Part shown: positions 1 to 8,264 of the stretch, piece after piece | Layout: the number at the start of each line of letters is the position of its first letter | Position numbering within the stretch: the stretch's first letter is position 1 | Origin: Thalassobacillus sp. CUG 92003 | GTDB lineage: Bacteria > Bacillota > Bacilli > Bacillales > Halobacillaceae | Direction: 5' to 3' | Assembly (NCBI RefSeq): GCF_013618635.1 | Contig: NZ_JABLSJ010000015.1 | Span: 1-64,000, forward strand | Length of the DNA stretch: 64,000 nucleotides | Notes under the pieces: generated by a model | What the model was told of the DNA's origin: nothing | Database searches by the model: none | What the model saw: only the letters and a program-made list of their open reading frames with translations | Program-made: the position numbers and the translations under genes

Positions 1-132
1 CAAAATAATTTCCAATTCCATATCAATTTACAGTTGACATTACACCACTAGGCTATATATTAAGACTCGAAATCAAGATATATTGGTCCAGGAAGCCTGT
101 AATTTAAAGAGCAGACAAAGATACCTACACAC

Positions 133-396
133 CTAGTATTTAACATTTAGCATCTTATAAAGAGCATAGATCACTGTAGAGAGACCAATTCCAGAAAGTA
201 TGATACCAGTTACTAGAAAGATATTTGTATTTGTTTTAACTTTAGAATCGTAAGTATATGCAGCGTAATCAGCGTCCGCCACTAAGGCATTTGTTAAGCT
301 CGTCCCGAGACTATTGCTAAAAAAGATGAATATTAGTCCAATAACCCCTAATAAAGAACCTAATACCAGTATTCCCTTTAAGCTATTTTTCCTCAT
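133..396 (-). CDS. small two-helix membrane protein, unknown function
   Basis: This 87-residue protein has two hydrophobic stretches (about residues 8-27 and 58-80) separated by a short polar segment, so it is probably a two-helix membrane protein with both ends in the cytoplasm. A strong ribosome site (AGGGGAGAGG) sits just upstream of the ATG. I do not recognise the family. It is followed upstream, on the same strand, by a VanZ-like gene about 100 bp away, but nothing ties the two functionally. It is called real because of the ribosome site and the clean membrane-protein composition. The first 130 bases of the window show no gene. Confidence 0.6.
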   Translation of the reverse strand: MRKNSLKGILVLGSLLGVIGLIFIFFSNSLGTSLTNALVADADYAAYTYDSKVKTNTNIFLVTGIILSGIGLSTVIYALYKMLNVKY

Positions 397-503
397 ATCC
401 TCTCCCCTTTTAACCCATGAACACTCATTTGCCTCGTTAATGAAAGCGGTTGTCCCTATTAAACAGTTGCCCCCTTATATGGAAGTAAGTTTCGAGAACT
501 ATC

Positions 504-1076
504 CTAATAAAAGTTTGAATGTATTTTTAAGATATATGGTGTAATCGTATTGTTAAATACCCATGCTATGAGGAACATCAGCAAAGTTAACCCCACAATG
601 GACAATCCTATAGAAACCAAATTCTTTCTTAAAGTATTCATACGTTCGCTTACTTTATAGGTACAAAAGCCAATTGTTGCTCCCATTGTATTAACGATAA
701 TATCCTCAATATCAAAGCTTCCTAAATAAGTTACCATTTGAACAATTTCCATACAGAGAATAAAAAACACAAACAAGACAATAAACTTAAAGTATGTTCT
801 AAAAGGATTTTCAAACACCATCGGCACAAGTATTCCAAACGGAATAAATGCTAGAAGGTTGCCAAGAGCAAAGATCCAGAGTTTGATAATATCTATTGAA
901 AAATGGTTAGGAAGCCATAAGGGAATACGAACAGGTATTAACGAATACCGATATTCGCGGAGCTCTGCGAGCTGTGGACGTCCGAATCCGAAAAACATGA
1001 AGTATATTAATACAGCTATATACAAGCCCAAGAGTATAAATAGATACCTCTTTTTATTTTTTTGTTGTTGCCTCAA
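504..1076 (-). CDS. VanZ-like membrane protein
   Basis: This 190-residue protein has about five predicted membrane helices. It shows the VanZ-family layout: a short basic N-terminus, a first helix, an N-terminal 'FFGFGRP' segment, then helices with conserved polar residues around 'NLLAFIPFG' and 'EIVQ'. VanZ-like proteins are membrane proteins; the founding member gives low-level teicoplanin resistance, but most genomic members have no known role. The start is a TTG preceded by AAGGAAGTG; other in-frame starts lack a ribosome site. There are no other van-type genes nearby, so glycopeptide resistance should not be inferred. Confidence 0.75.
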   Translation of the reverse strand: MRQQQKNKKRYLFILLGLYIAVLIYFMFFGFGRPQLAELREYRYSLIPVRIPLWLPNHFSIDIIKLWIFALGNLLAFIPFGILVPMVFENPFRTYFKFIVLFVFFILCMEIVQMVTYLGSFDIEDIIVNTMGATIGFCTYKVSERMNTLRKNLVSIGLSIVGLTLLMFLIAWVFNNTITPYILKIHSNFY

Positions 1077-1361
1077 CTTTCAAATCACTTCCTTAGTCTA
1101 CAAATTCTAATTTATCGAGCTGCACATTATATATAATAAACCACTTAATTAATATCTTAAAACAACTTATATGCAGATAATCATAAATTTTCGAATATCA
1201 AATACTGTTTAATGATTGATTTCCTTTATAAATAAATGTTACAAAATTTAATAATGTTTGATTTAACATTATATTATTTAAGATTAAAACGTTCTTTCTC
1301 TTTCCAACATTAAATCACTACTTGTTAAGCGGACGATCGCGTAACTTAGATAATGCTATAG

Positions 1362-1393
1362 AAAATGACCACCAAAATTGGTGATCATTTTTG
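1362..1393. terminator. bidirectional hairpin terminator candidate
   Basis: A 13-base arm (AAAATGACCACCA) pairs with a downstream copy with one mismatch over a 3-base loop. The arms are A-rich on one side and T-rich on the other, so it could terminate transcripts from either side. It lies in the otherwise gene-free A+T-rich gap at 1077-1563. Confidence 0.5.
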
Positions 1394-1416
1394 TCCCTAT
1401 GTGAAAAAAAATTAAT

Positions 1417-1474
1417 ATCTCGAAACTGAGTCTTAAACTAACCTGCCCTTTTCTTGAAGACTCAGTTTCGAGAT
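1417..1474. repeat. perfect 18-bp inverted repeat
   Basis: The arms 1417-1434 and 1457-1474 are exact reverse complements (ATCTCGAAACTGAGTCTT and its complement) around a 22-base loop. No T-run follows either arm, so a simple terminator is not obvious. A related string (CTCGAGACCGAGTCTT) occurs near 63865, so this may be a degenerate dispersed element. The surrounding gap from 1077 to 1563 has no convincing gene. Confidence 0.6.
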
Positions 1475-1563
1475 AATTGTCCAAACATTGAATAAACATT
1501 CATATCCTTGCATTTAATAACGCGTTTGCCGGCCGTAAAAAATATTGTCGCAAATTTCTTCAT

Positions 1564-2010
1564 TTAGAGAGATTCCCAATTATAATCTGTCTCTGTAATT
1601 ACTTTTAAAAGTGAATTGTTTCCCTCTATTTCGTACATACCTCCAGCATCAGAACCGTCTTCATTTTTAAGACCCAATATATGGATTCTTTCTTCCCCGA
1701 CTGCAATGGTAGGGTCATTCTTTTCTTCTGTTCTTATAGTTACTGAGTATTGAACATATGGTGGATCATCTACTTTTTTCAAATTCATATCAGCGGGGTT
1801 TTCAATGATTTTTTCAATATCGTTTCGGTTAGTAATAGTGGTGAATTCATCCCCCACCTGTTTTATATAAACCTCATTGATAACATCATACGACGTTAAT
1901 TCCTTATGTAGTAAATCTCCATATGTTGTCTTTTCGGGTCTATTCATCATAAAAAATACAACGACCCCTATGACGACAATTACACTCATAATGCCAAAAA
2001 TCCTTTTCAT
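1564..2010 (-). CDS. membrane-anchored extracytoplasmic protein, unknown
   Basis: This 148-residue protein has a basic N-terminus (MKR) and one hydrophobic helix (about residues 4-21), then an acidic soluble domain of about 120 residues. There is no lipobox cysteine, so it is likely held by an uncleaved signal anchor with the soluble part outside. The ribosome site TTAGGAGGAT lies 5-6 bases before the ATG. I do not recognise the soluble domain. It stands alone between the palindromic gap and the dnaB terminator. Confidence 0.65.
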   Translation of the reverse strand: MKRIFGIMSVIVVIGVVVFFMMNRPEKTTYGDLLHKELTSYDVINEVYIKQVGDEFTTITNRNDIEKIIENPADMNLKKVDDPPYVQYSVTIRTEEKNDPTIAVGEERIHILGLKNEDGSDAGGMYEIEGNNSLLKVITETDYNWESL

Positions 2011-2126
2011 ACCTATCCTCCTAACTTATTTAGCCTACGTTTGGATGAGCACGCTTTTCCCGTCCTGTTATTAACTAAATGGTAAAAGTTTCAGCTTTGT
2101 TGATATTGGTCGTCTTCCTCCTCTAT

Positions 2127-2161
2127 TGAAAAAGACAAGCTCCATTAATAAGAGCTTGCCT
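2127..2161 (-). terminator. terminator of the yybS-gdpP-rplI-dnaB operon
   Basis: On the minus strand a GGCAAGCTC arm pairs with GAGCTTGTC (one G-U pair) over an 8-base loop and is followed directly by five T residues. It starts four bases after the dnaB stop codon. Confidence 0.85.
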
Positions 2162-2165
2162 TTCA

Positions 2166-3530
2166 CTACGCAGGAGGCGGAATATCGCTTTCGTCATAGC
2201 GATGATCCAAATCCACGAACTTATTATATTCTTTGACAAACGCGAGCTCGACATTGCCGACAGGCCCGTTACGCTGCTTTGAAATGATGATTTCAATAAT
2301 GTTCTGTTTCTCGGATTCTTGATCGTAGTAGTCATCACGATAAAGGAAACCGACGATATCAGCGTCCTGCTCGATACTGCCTGACTCACGCAAGTCGGAC
2401 ATCATCGGACGCTTGTCCTGACGGGACTCCACTCCACGCGACAGCTGGGACAGGGCGATTAATGGCACGTTCAACTCACGAGCTAATCCTTTCAGAGAGC
2501 GGGAAATCTCAGAGACTTCCTGCTGTCGGTTTTCACGCGAGCCGGCGTTACCTTGAATCAACTGGAGATAGTCGATGAGGATCATGCCTAGTCCGTGCTC
2601 TTGCTTGAGGCGACGGCATTTGGAACGGATTTCACTGACTCTGATACCCGGCGTGTCATCAATGAAAATGCCGGCATTAGAGAGACTCCCCATGGCCATG
2701 GTGAGTTTGCTCCAATCCTCTGCTTCGAGGTGCCCCGTCCGTAAGCGTTGGGCATCGATGTTGCCTTCTGCACAGAGCATCCGTGATACGAGTTGATCTG
2801 CGCCCATTTCCAGGCTGAAGATCGCGACGTTCTCATCGGAATTGACGGCCACGTTTTGCGCGATATTGAGCGCAAACGCGGTCTTACCTACAGAAGGCCG
2901 GGCTGCGATGATAATCAAATCGTTGCGCTGGAAACCAGAGGTGATGTGATCCAGATCCCGATAGCCCGTCGGAATGCCGGTCACACCGCCTTCATGATTG
3001 TGCAGCATTTCGATATTATCATAAACCTCGATAAGCACGTCTTTGATGTTTTTAAAAGACCCGGCGTCCTTTTGCTGCGACACTTCTAAAATTTCTTTTT
3101 CCGCTTGGTTGAGGATGTTTTCCAATTCCTCTTCCTCAGCGTAACCGTTCGTCACAATAGAGGTAGCTGTGCGAATCAACCGTCTCAAGGTCGCTTTTTC
3201 ATCGACGATTCGAGCATAATATTCAATATTAGCCGCTGTCGGGACTGAATGCGCCAGGTCACTTAAATACGAGACACCGCCGACTTCTTCCAACACTTTT
3301 CCGTTCGAAAGCGCGGTCGTCACCGTGACCAGGTCGATCGGTTCACCTTTATCAGCGAGATTGACCATGACTTCAAAAATACGCTGATGACTGGCCCGGT
3401 AAAAGTCATCCGGCATCAGTTTTTCAGAGGCTGAGGCCATCGCTTCCGGCTCTAAAAAGACAGCACCGAGAACAGCCTGTTCCGCTTCTATATTGTGCGG
3501 AGGGGTACGATCATTCCATAAATCACTCAT
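2166..3530 (-). CDS. dnaB: replicative DNA helicase DnaB
   Basis: This 454-residue protein is the hexameric 5'-3' helicase that unwinds DNA at the replication fork (called DnaC in B. subtilis). It has the N-terminal primase-interaction domain (about 1-110, 'PPHNIEAEQAVLGA'), a linker helix and the RecA-like domain. The Walker A motif is 'ARPSVGKTAF' near residue 210, and Walker B 'MILIDYLQLI' and the 'SQLSRGVE' arginine region follow. It is the last gene of the yybS-gdpP-rplI-dnaB run, 36 bp after rplI, and ends at a strong terminator. Length and order match the family in Bacillaceae. Confidence 0.97.
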   Translation of the reverse strand: MSDLWNDRTPPHNIEAEQAVLGAVFLEPEAMASASEKLMPDDFYRASHQRIFEVMVNLADKGEPIDLVTVTTALSNGKVLEEVGGVSYLSDLAHSVPTAANIEYYARIVDEKATLRRLIRTATSIVTNGYAEEEELENILNQAEKEILEVSQQKDAGSFKNIKDVLIEVYDNIEMLHNHEGGVTGIPTGYRDLDHITSGFQRNDLIIIAARPSVGKTAFALNIAQNVAVNSDENVAIFSLEMGADQLVSRMLCAEGNIDAQRLRTGHLEAEDWSKLTMAMGSLSNAGIFIDDTPGIRVSEIRSKCRRLKQEHGLGMILIDYLQLIQGNAGSRENRQQEVSEISRSLKGLARELNVPLIALSQLSRGVESRQDKRPMMSDLRESGSIEQDADIVGFLYRDDYYDQESEKQNIIEIIISKQRNGPVGNVELAFVKEYNKFVDLDHRYDESDIPPPA

Positions 3531-3566
3531 GCTTGTTCCCTCCCTTTTGAACCCAAAGCTTGCGCA

Positions 3567-4013
3567 TTACTTCTCTGCTACATGGACGCGAATCGTCCCT
3601 GTGACTTCCGGATGAAGTTTGACCGGAACATTGGTGTAACCGAGGTTGCGGATGGGATCATCCAATTCGATTTTCCGTTTATCGATTTTGATGTTGTGGT
3701 TTTGTTTTAACTCATCCGCGATATGCTTGCTGGTGATGGAACCAAATAAACGGTCGCTGTCGCCGGACTTCGCCGATAGTTTGATCTCCATATTCTCAAG
3801 TTGCTCACGCAACCGTTCCGATTCCATCTTTTCTTCTTCTTCTTTTTGCTTTTCTTTATTTTGCTTGGCTTTCAAGGCATCCATATTGGCTTTCGTCGCT
3901 TCAACGGCCTTGTTGTGCTTCAATAAATAGTTGCGTGCATATCCGTCGGAAACGTTCTTAACTTCGCCTTTTTTTCCCTTGCCTTTAATGTCCTGGTTGA
4001 AAATCACTTTCAT
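3567..4013 (-). CDS. rplI: 50S ribosomal protein L9
   Basis: L9 binds 23S rRNA near the L1 stalk and projects from the large subunit. The 148-residue protein has the typical N-terminal motif ('[19 protein letters not shown]' with 'GYARNYLL'), a long charged connecting helix (about 45-80) and the C-terminal domain with 'DRLFGSIT'. Its start overlaps the gdpP stop by 4 bp, so translation is probably coupled. It is co-transcribed with gdpP and dnaB. Confidence 0.98.
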   Translation of the reverse strand: MKVIFNQDIKGKGKKGEVKNVSDGYARNYLLKHNKAVEATKANMDALKAKQNKEKQKEEEEKMESERLREQLENMEIKLSAKSGDSDRLFGSITSKHIADELKQNHNIKIDKRKIELDDPIRNLGYTNVPVKLHPEVTGTIRVHVAEK

Positions 4014-5983
4014 TCTGAGTCTCCCCCTTCAAAATATTCGTCGATGATATCTTGCAATAATCCTTTAGCATCTTCAATGGTGGTATCTTCCAGTTGAGTC
4101 GCCGCGTTCGTTAAATGACCGCCGCCATTCATCCGTTCCATAACCACTTGCACGTTCACATCACCAAGGGAACGTGCGCTGATCCCAATGCGGCCGTCCT
4201 TGCGTTCGGAGATGACGAATGAAGCGACGATTCCGCTCATCGTCAGCAACGTATCCGCTGCCTGGGCGATTAATACGGCGCCGTAGTTTTCCCCTTTGTC
4301 GCCTGTAGAAATAGCCACACCATCACGGTAAATTTCTGCGCGTTCAATCAAACGGCTGCGGCGTACATAAACATCCAAATCTTCTTTCATAAATTTCTGC
4401 ACGAGAATCGTGTCAGCCCCTTTGGAACGGAGGTACGAGGCCGCATCAAAAGTTCGCGATCCTGTACGCAGTGTGAAACTCTTCGTATCCACGATGATAC
4501 CAGAAAGCAAGGCGGTGGATTCAAGCATGGAGAGTTTCAATTTTTTCGGCTGATACTCGAGAAGTTCGGTAACGAGTTCCGCTGTCGAAGATGCATACGG
4601 TTCCATATAAACAAGCGTCGGGTCGGAAATGAATTCTTCTGCCCGGCGGTGGTGATCAATTACGACGACGTGTTCCGTTTTATTCAATAATTTCTCTTCC
4701 ATAACGAGAGACGGTTTATGCGTATCAACCACAACAAGCAGCGTATTGTTGGTAACCATTTCGAGCGCATCGTCAGGCGAAACGAACTTCGACCACAATT
4801 CTTCGTCTTTACTGACTTCTTCGATCATGCGCTGCACGCCTGTATCAATATCATTAGGGTCGAGGACAATCGAGGCTTCTTTGGCATTCGCTTCAGCGAT
4901 TTTCAAAATGCCGATCGATGCTCCGATGGCGTCCATGTCTGGTGCTTTGTGTCCCATGATCATTACCTTGTCGCTCTCCTGGACCAGCTCCTTCATGGCA
5001 TGGGAGATTACACGCGCGCGGACACGGGTCCGTTTTTCCATCGGGTTGGTTTTACCCCCATAGAAGCGCACTTTACCGGTGTCGTCTTTAATGGCGACCT
5101 GATCGCCTCCGCGTCCCAAAGCCAGGTCAAGGCTGGATTGAGCCAGTTCGCCGAGCTCAGGTAATGTGACAGGTCCTGTGCCGATGCCGAAACTTAGTGT
5201 CAGGGGCACATTTTTATCGGAAATCAATTCGCGTACTTCATCTAAGATTTCAAATTTATTCCGTTCCAGACGCTTTAAAATTTCGTGGTTCATGACGGCC
5301 ATGAAGCGCTCTTGAGAGGTGCGTTTCAAGTAAACGCCATAATCGCCTGCCCATCTGTTCAGGATCGATGTCACTTGGGAGTTGATATGGCTTTTCGCTG
5401 TATCATCCATGCCTTGTGTGATTTCTTCATAGTTATCTAGAAAAATCACAGACATGACTGTTTGCTCGTTTTGATAGAGATGCTGAATTTCAGATTGCTG
5501 GGTCCGGTCAAATAAATAGAGCAGTCGCTCATCTTTCTTGACCATGATTTGAAATTCGTAATCCTGAATTTGCAGCCAAACTTCTTTCTTGTTTTCTTTC
5601 AATTTGGCCACTAAATCCTTCGATAACTCGCTTAATGGGTGGCCGACCAGCGTATCATCATTCGTGAACGCGTTCATATAGGGATTTGCCCACTCCACGG
5701 CATAGTCCTCACTAAAGAGGACGATCCCGATTGGCATTTCTAATAATGCCTCTTCGCCGACTTTTTTCACCCGATAAGATAACGTGGATATATACTCTTC
5801 CGTCTCGTTGATGAGATGTTTTTCGGTTCTGATGCTGTAAAGAATCGATGCTGCCAGAAATATCGTCATCATTAAGCCAAGTAACCATTGGTAATACCAA
5901 ATGAAGCCGAGTAACACGATCGAAATGGCATAAATGACCCACAGGTGCCCACTCATGGTCGGTTTTTTAAAAAAATTCGGCAT
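4010..5983 (-). CDS. gdpP: cyclic-di-AMP phosphodiesterase GdpP
   Basis: This 657-residue protein hydrolyses c-di-AMP to pApA at the membrane. Two N-terminal helices (about 12-50) are followed by a PAS-like sensor domain (about 75-175), a degenerate GGDEF domain (about 175-310) and a DHH-DHHA1 catalytic module. Metal-binding motifs are visible: '[11 protein letters not shown]', 'VVDTHKP' and 'VIDHHRR', with 'GGGH' in the DHHA1 part. The usual GGDEF signature is absent, as in other GdpP proteins. It lies between yybS and rplI, as in B. subtilis. c-di-AMP controls potassium and osmolyte uptake, and a Trk/Ktr channel gene lies at 54.7 kb. Confidence 0.96.
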   Translation of the reverse strand: MPNFFKKPTMSGHLWVIYAISIVLLGFIWYYQWLLGLMMTIFLAASILYSIRTEKHLINETEEYISTLSYRVKKVGEEALLEMPIGIVLFSEDYAVEWANPYMNAFTNDDTLVGHPLSELSKDLVAKLKENKKEVWLQIQDYEFQIMVKKDERLLYLFDRTQQSEIQHLYQNEQTVMSVIFLDNYEEITQGMDDTAKSHINSQVTSILNRWAGDYGVYLKRTSQERFMAVMNHEILKRLERNKFEILDEVRELISDKNVPLTLSFGIGTGPVTLPELGELAQSSLDLALGRGGDQVAIKDDTGKVRFYGGKTNPMEKRTRVRARVISHAMKELVQESDKVMIMGHKAPDMDAIGASIGILKIAEANAKEASIVLDPNDIDTGVQRMIEEVSKDEELWSKFVSPDDALEMVTNNTLLVVVDTHKPSLVMEEKLLNKTEHVVVIDHHRRAEEFISDPTLVYMEPYASSTAELVTELLEYQPKKLKLSMLESTALLSGIIVDTKSFTLRTGSRTFDAASYLRSKGADTILVQKFMKEDLDVYVRRSRLIERAEIYRDGVAISTGDKGENYGAVLIAQAADTLLTMSGIVASFVISERKDGRIGISARSLGDVNVQVVMERMNGGGHLTNAATQLEDTTIEDAKGLLQDIIDEYFEGGDSE

Positions 5984-6013
5984 GTCTTTCAGCTCCTACC
6001 CTCGTGATCCGTA

Positions 6014-6958
6014 CTACTTTTTATTCCCGTTCAAACGCTCCCGCAAGGAAAATCCTATATCAATTATACCTAGAATTCTTACCAAATAAAGCAGGATCAT
6101 CGGAAACAAGAACGACAGGACCACCGCAGTAATCGGCAATGCTTTGGACTTTCCTTTGATATGCGCATAATAAAAAATGAAAGCAAAGCCCTGAAGCAGA
6201 ATCAATGAGCCCGTCAATGTGAACAAATTGATGGCTGCCAGATTCCAAATACTATCCGTATCCGTAATGACTAAATCTAAAATCAAGGCGAAGAAATAAT
6301 ACCAAAGCAGCGACAGGGGCAGTCGAAAATCCCGGAATGCCGGAAAAGACAGCTTTGTCTGTTCGAGCCGGTTGATCATTTTATAACTTAACCACTGGCC
6401 GATAAACGCCAGCCCTATCCCTACAAATGCCAGCATACTCGGAATCAAATCCGGCCAGCTGCTGACCTGCTCTTCCAGCAACGCCAACTGTTCTTCAGAA
6501 GCGCCGCCGCCAAAGTTGTTCAACATGGTTTCAGCGTTTCTTAAAGCTTGATCTATTGTCGTTTGAACCGTTTCGGTCCAACTGACATTAAACAGTAATT
6601 GACTGCTCGCGAATACAATCACTAAGCCAATAATGAACCCGATGGAACCTGCAGCCCATGTTTCATAGGCGTTCCGTTTCTGATGCATGGCCCACCCTGT
6701 GAACATTCCCCCGAGTCCCATGAGAATAGTCACAGGTATCGAATAAATGGTCGCCATCAGGGAGGACAAAATGATGCTTGCGATGAATACAATCGCTCCA
6801 GGCTTCCACCCATGTTTATACGTATACACGATGAACGGAACCGGGAGTGCTATGAGCACAAAGGCTCCTATAAAAGGGAGGAAAATATGTACCAATAACA
6901 ATAGCAGATATAACCCCGCCATTAAAGCCCCTTCTGTAATTCGTCTTGAGTCGTTCAT
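6014..6958 (-). CDS. yybS: YybS-like DUF2232 membrane protein
   Basis: This 314-residue polytopic protein has about eight hydrophobic helices, starting with the motif 'ITEGALMAGLYLLLL'. It matches the DUF2232 (YybS) family, whose biochemical role is unknown. It is the first gene of the operon with gdpP, rplI and dnaB, separated from gdpP by 30 bp. The ATG at 6958 follows GAGGTGCC. The family resembles membrane components of transporters of unknown substrate, but no function is assigned here. Confidence 0.88.
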   Translation of the reverse strand: MNDSRRITEGALMAGLYLLLLLVHIFLPFIGAFVLIALPVPFIVYTYKHGWKPGAIVFIASIILSSLMATIYSIPVTILMGLGGMFTGWAMHQKRNAYETWAAGSIGFIIGLVIVFASSQLLFNVSWTETVQTTIDQALRNAETMLNNFGGGASEEQLALLEEQVSSWPDLIPSMLAFVGIGLAFIGQWLSYKMINRLEQTKLSFPAFRDFRLPLSLLWYYFFALILDLVITDTDSIWNLAAINLFTLTGSLILLQGFAFIFYYAHIKGKSKALPITAVVLSFLFPMILLYLVRILGIIDIGFSLRERLNGNKK

Positions 6959-6985
6959 GTATGTGGCACCTCATTTACTACTCTT

Positions 6986-7013
6986 ATTATAACCACTCTA
7001 TTTTAACACGTAA
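6986..7013 (-). promoter_or_regulatory. sigma-A promoter for yybS-gdpP-rplI-dnaB
   Basis: On the minus strand TTACGT and TATAAT are separated by 16 bp. The -10 is perfect and lies about 28 bp before the yybS ATG. Confidence 0.6.
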
Positions 7014-7083
7014 TTCGGATGAACCCTTAATGAAATATCTTTTCTGAAATAAATTAATTTGCATAGCAGGCGTGAGGTGATTT

Positions 7084-7112
7084 TTGAGGTTCAAACACGC
7101 GTCTGGTATGAT
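7084..7112 (+). promoter_or_regulatory. sigma-A promoter for the PHP phosphatase gene
   Basis: TTGAGG and TATGAT are separated by 17 bp, with a TG one base before the -10 (extended -10). The start codon follows about 58 bp downstream. Confidence 0.7.
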
Positions 7113-7169
7113 ATAGTGAAATGTCCTGAAACGGACCCTATAATTATTATAAGATGGGGAGGCTTTCTT

Positions 7170-7985
7170 ATGCTCACGGATTATCACGTTCACATGGCCG
7201 AAACCGGCGAATTTACGACAGCATACTTAAACGACTATATCGCTAAGGCAAAAGAGAAAGGCATCGAAGAATTAGGCATCTCTGAACATGCTTACTTTTT
7301 CCATGAAACAAGCGATATACTTTCGAATGATTGGGTGGAAAACCGCAGAGGGCTTCACTTCAAAGATTATCACACGTTGTTTGAGCAGGCTCAAGCTGAA
7401 GGGCTTCAGGTGAAAATGGGAATTGAGATGGACTATACACCAGGGAAAGAAAAGGAAATGCAGGCGTTCATTGACGCACACCCTTTCGATTATGTCATCG
7501 GCTCTGTCCATTGGATTGGCGACTGGGGGATCGACCTAGCTTCATACCGCGAAGAATATGAGAAGCGGGATATCAAGGAAGCCTACCGTCAATACTTTGA
7601 CCAAATTGTCACCTTGGCCGAGTCTAGACTATTCAATTTCGTGGGGCATATCGACCTCATCAAAATCTTTAATTATTGGCCCGATGACGAAGCTTTTCTT
7701 CATCAACAGTATGACCGAGCGGTAGCCGCCTTAGCCGCTTCTGGCACGTGCATCGAAATCAGTACGGCCGGCCTCCGCAAACCTGTCGGCGCCATCTACC
7801 CGGATCCCGTGCTGTTAAAGAAGTGTTACGAGGCTGGGGTCGGCATTGTTATCTGCTCGGATGCCCATAAACCGGAGCACATCGGCTACGCTTATGATCA
7901 AGCAATCGACCTTGCCAAATCAGTTGGTTATGAAGAACTGCACATCTTTAACCAACGTGAAGCAACTATAGTACCGCTGGCATAG
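7170..7985 (+). CDS. hisJ: histidinol-phosphatase, PHP/HisJ family
   Basis: This 271-residue protein belongs to the PHP metal-dependent phosphatases. HisJ removes phosphate from L-histidinol phosphate in histidine synthesis. The metal-ligand motifs are all present: 'DYHVH' at the N-terminus, 'ISEHAYF', 'GIEMDY', 'GSVHW', 'GHIDLIK' and 'SDAHKP'. The start at 7170 is preceded by GGGGAGG and begins exactly at the first metal motif; an upstream in-frame ATG at 7059 overlaps the promoter. It stands alone, away from any his operon, so the substrate is inferred from family only and another phosphomonoester is possible. Confidence 0.8.
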   Translation: MLTDYHVHMAETGEFTTAYLNDYIAKAKEKGIEELGISEHAYFFHETSDILSNDWVENRRGLHFKDYHTLFEQAQAEGLQVKMGIEMDYTPGKEKEMQAFIDAHPFDYVIGSVHWIGDWGIDLASYREEYEKRDIKEAYRQYFDQIVTLAESRLFNFVGHIDLIKIFNYWPDDEAFLHQQYDRAVAALAASGTCIEISTAGLRKPVGAIYPDPVLLKKCYEAGVGIVICSDAHKPEHIGYAYDQAIDLAKSVGYEELHIFNQREATIVPLA

Positions 7986-8026
7986 CAGCAATCATGGCGC
8001 TTAGAAGGAACTAAGACAAAACTAAA

Positions 8027-8130
8027 TAACACACAAAACTTCCGAACGATTTCGCGGATATTGTTCGGAAGTTTTGTGTGTTAGGGAAGGTGTTCCATAA
8101 CCGCTCCGTCAAAACACTCCGCTCATGATG
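8027..8130 (+). repeat. hairpin-plus-tail repeat, copy A (also terminates hisJ)
   Basis: Arms 8027-8047 and 8063-8083 form a perfect 21-bp stem over a 15-base loop. The hairpin is followed by a tail (GGTGTTCCATAACC, CTCCGTCAAAAC) that recurs almost unchanged after the hairpin at 57.2 kb and partly after the one at 32.96 kb. The position directly after hisJ suggests a terminator role. Confidence 0.75.
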
Positions 8131-8220
8131 ATCCATTGAAATTTTATACGTTTCCCACATTCGCTTTATAACAACTCTGATTTATATATGTCCCGGTGCC
8201 TATTTTACCTTTATAGCATG

Positions 8221-8262
8221 AAAGGCCCCCAGAGAAAGTTATCCTTTCACTGGGGGCCTTTT
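8221..8262 (-). terminator. terminator of the aminotransferase-serA operon
   Basis: The minus strand carries AAAGGCCCCCAGTGAAAGG pairing with the complementary arm over a short loop, ending in CTTT. It begins three bases beyond the serA stop. Confidence 0.85.
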
Positions 8263-8264
8263 AT

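Noticed and set aside
504-1076. Glycopeptide resistance locus
   Set aside because: VanZ-like proteins are widespread; no vanHAX, vanRS or other resistance genes are present.
4718-5164. 148-codon frame antisense to gdpP
   Set aside because: It lies wholly inside a well-matched gene; composition mirrors the opposite strand and no ribosome site is present.
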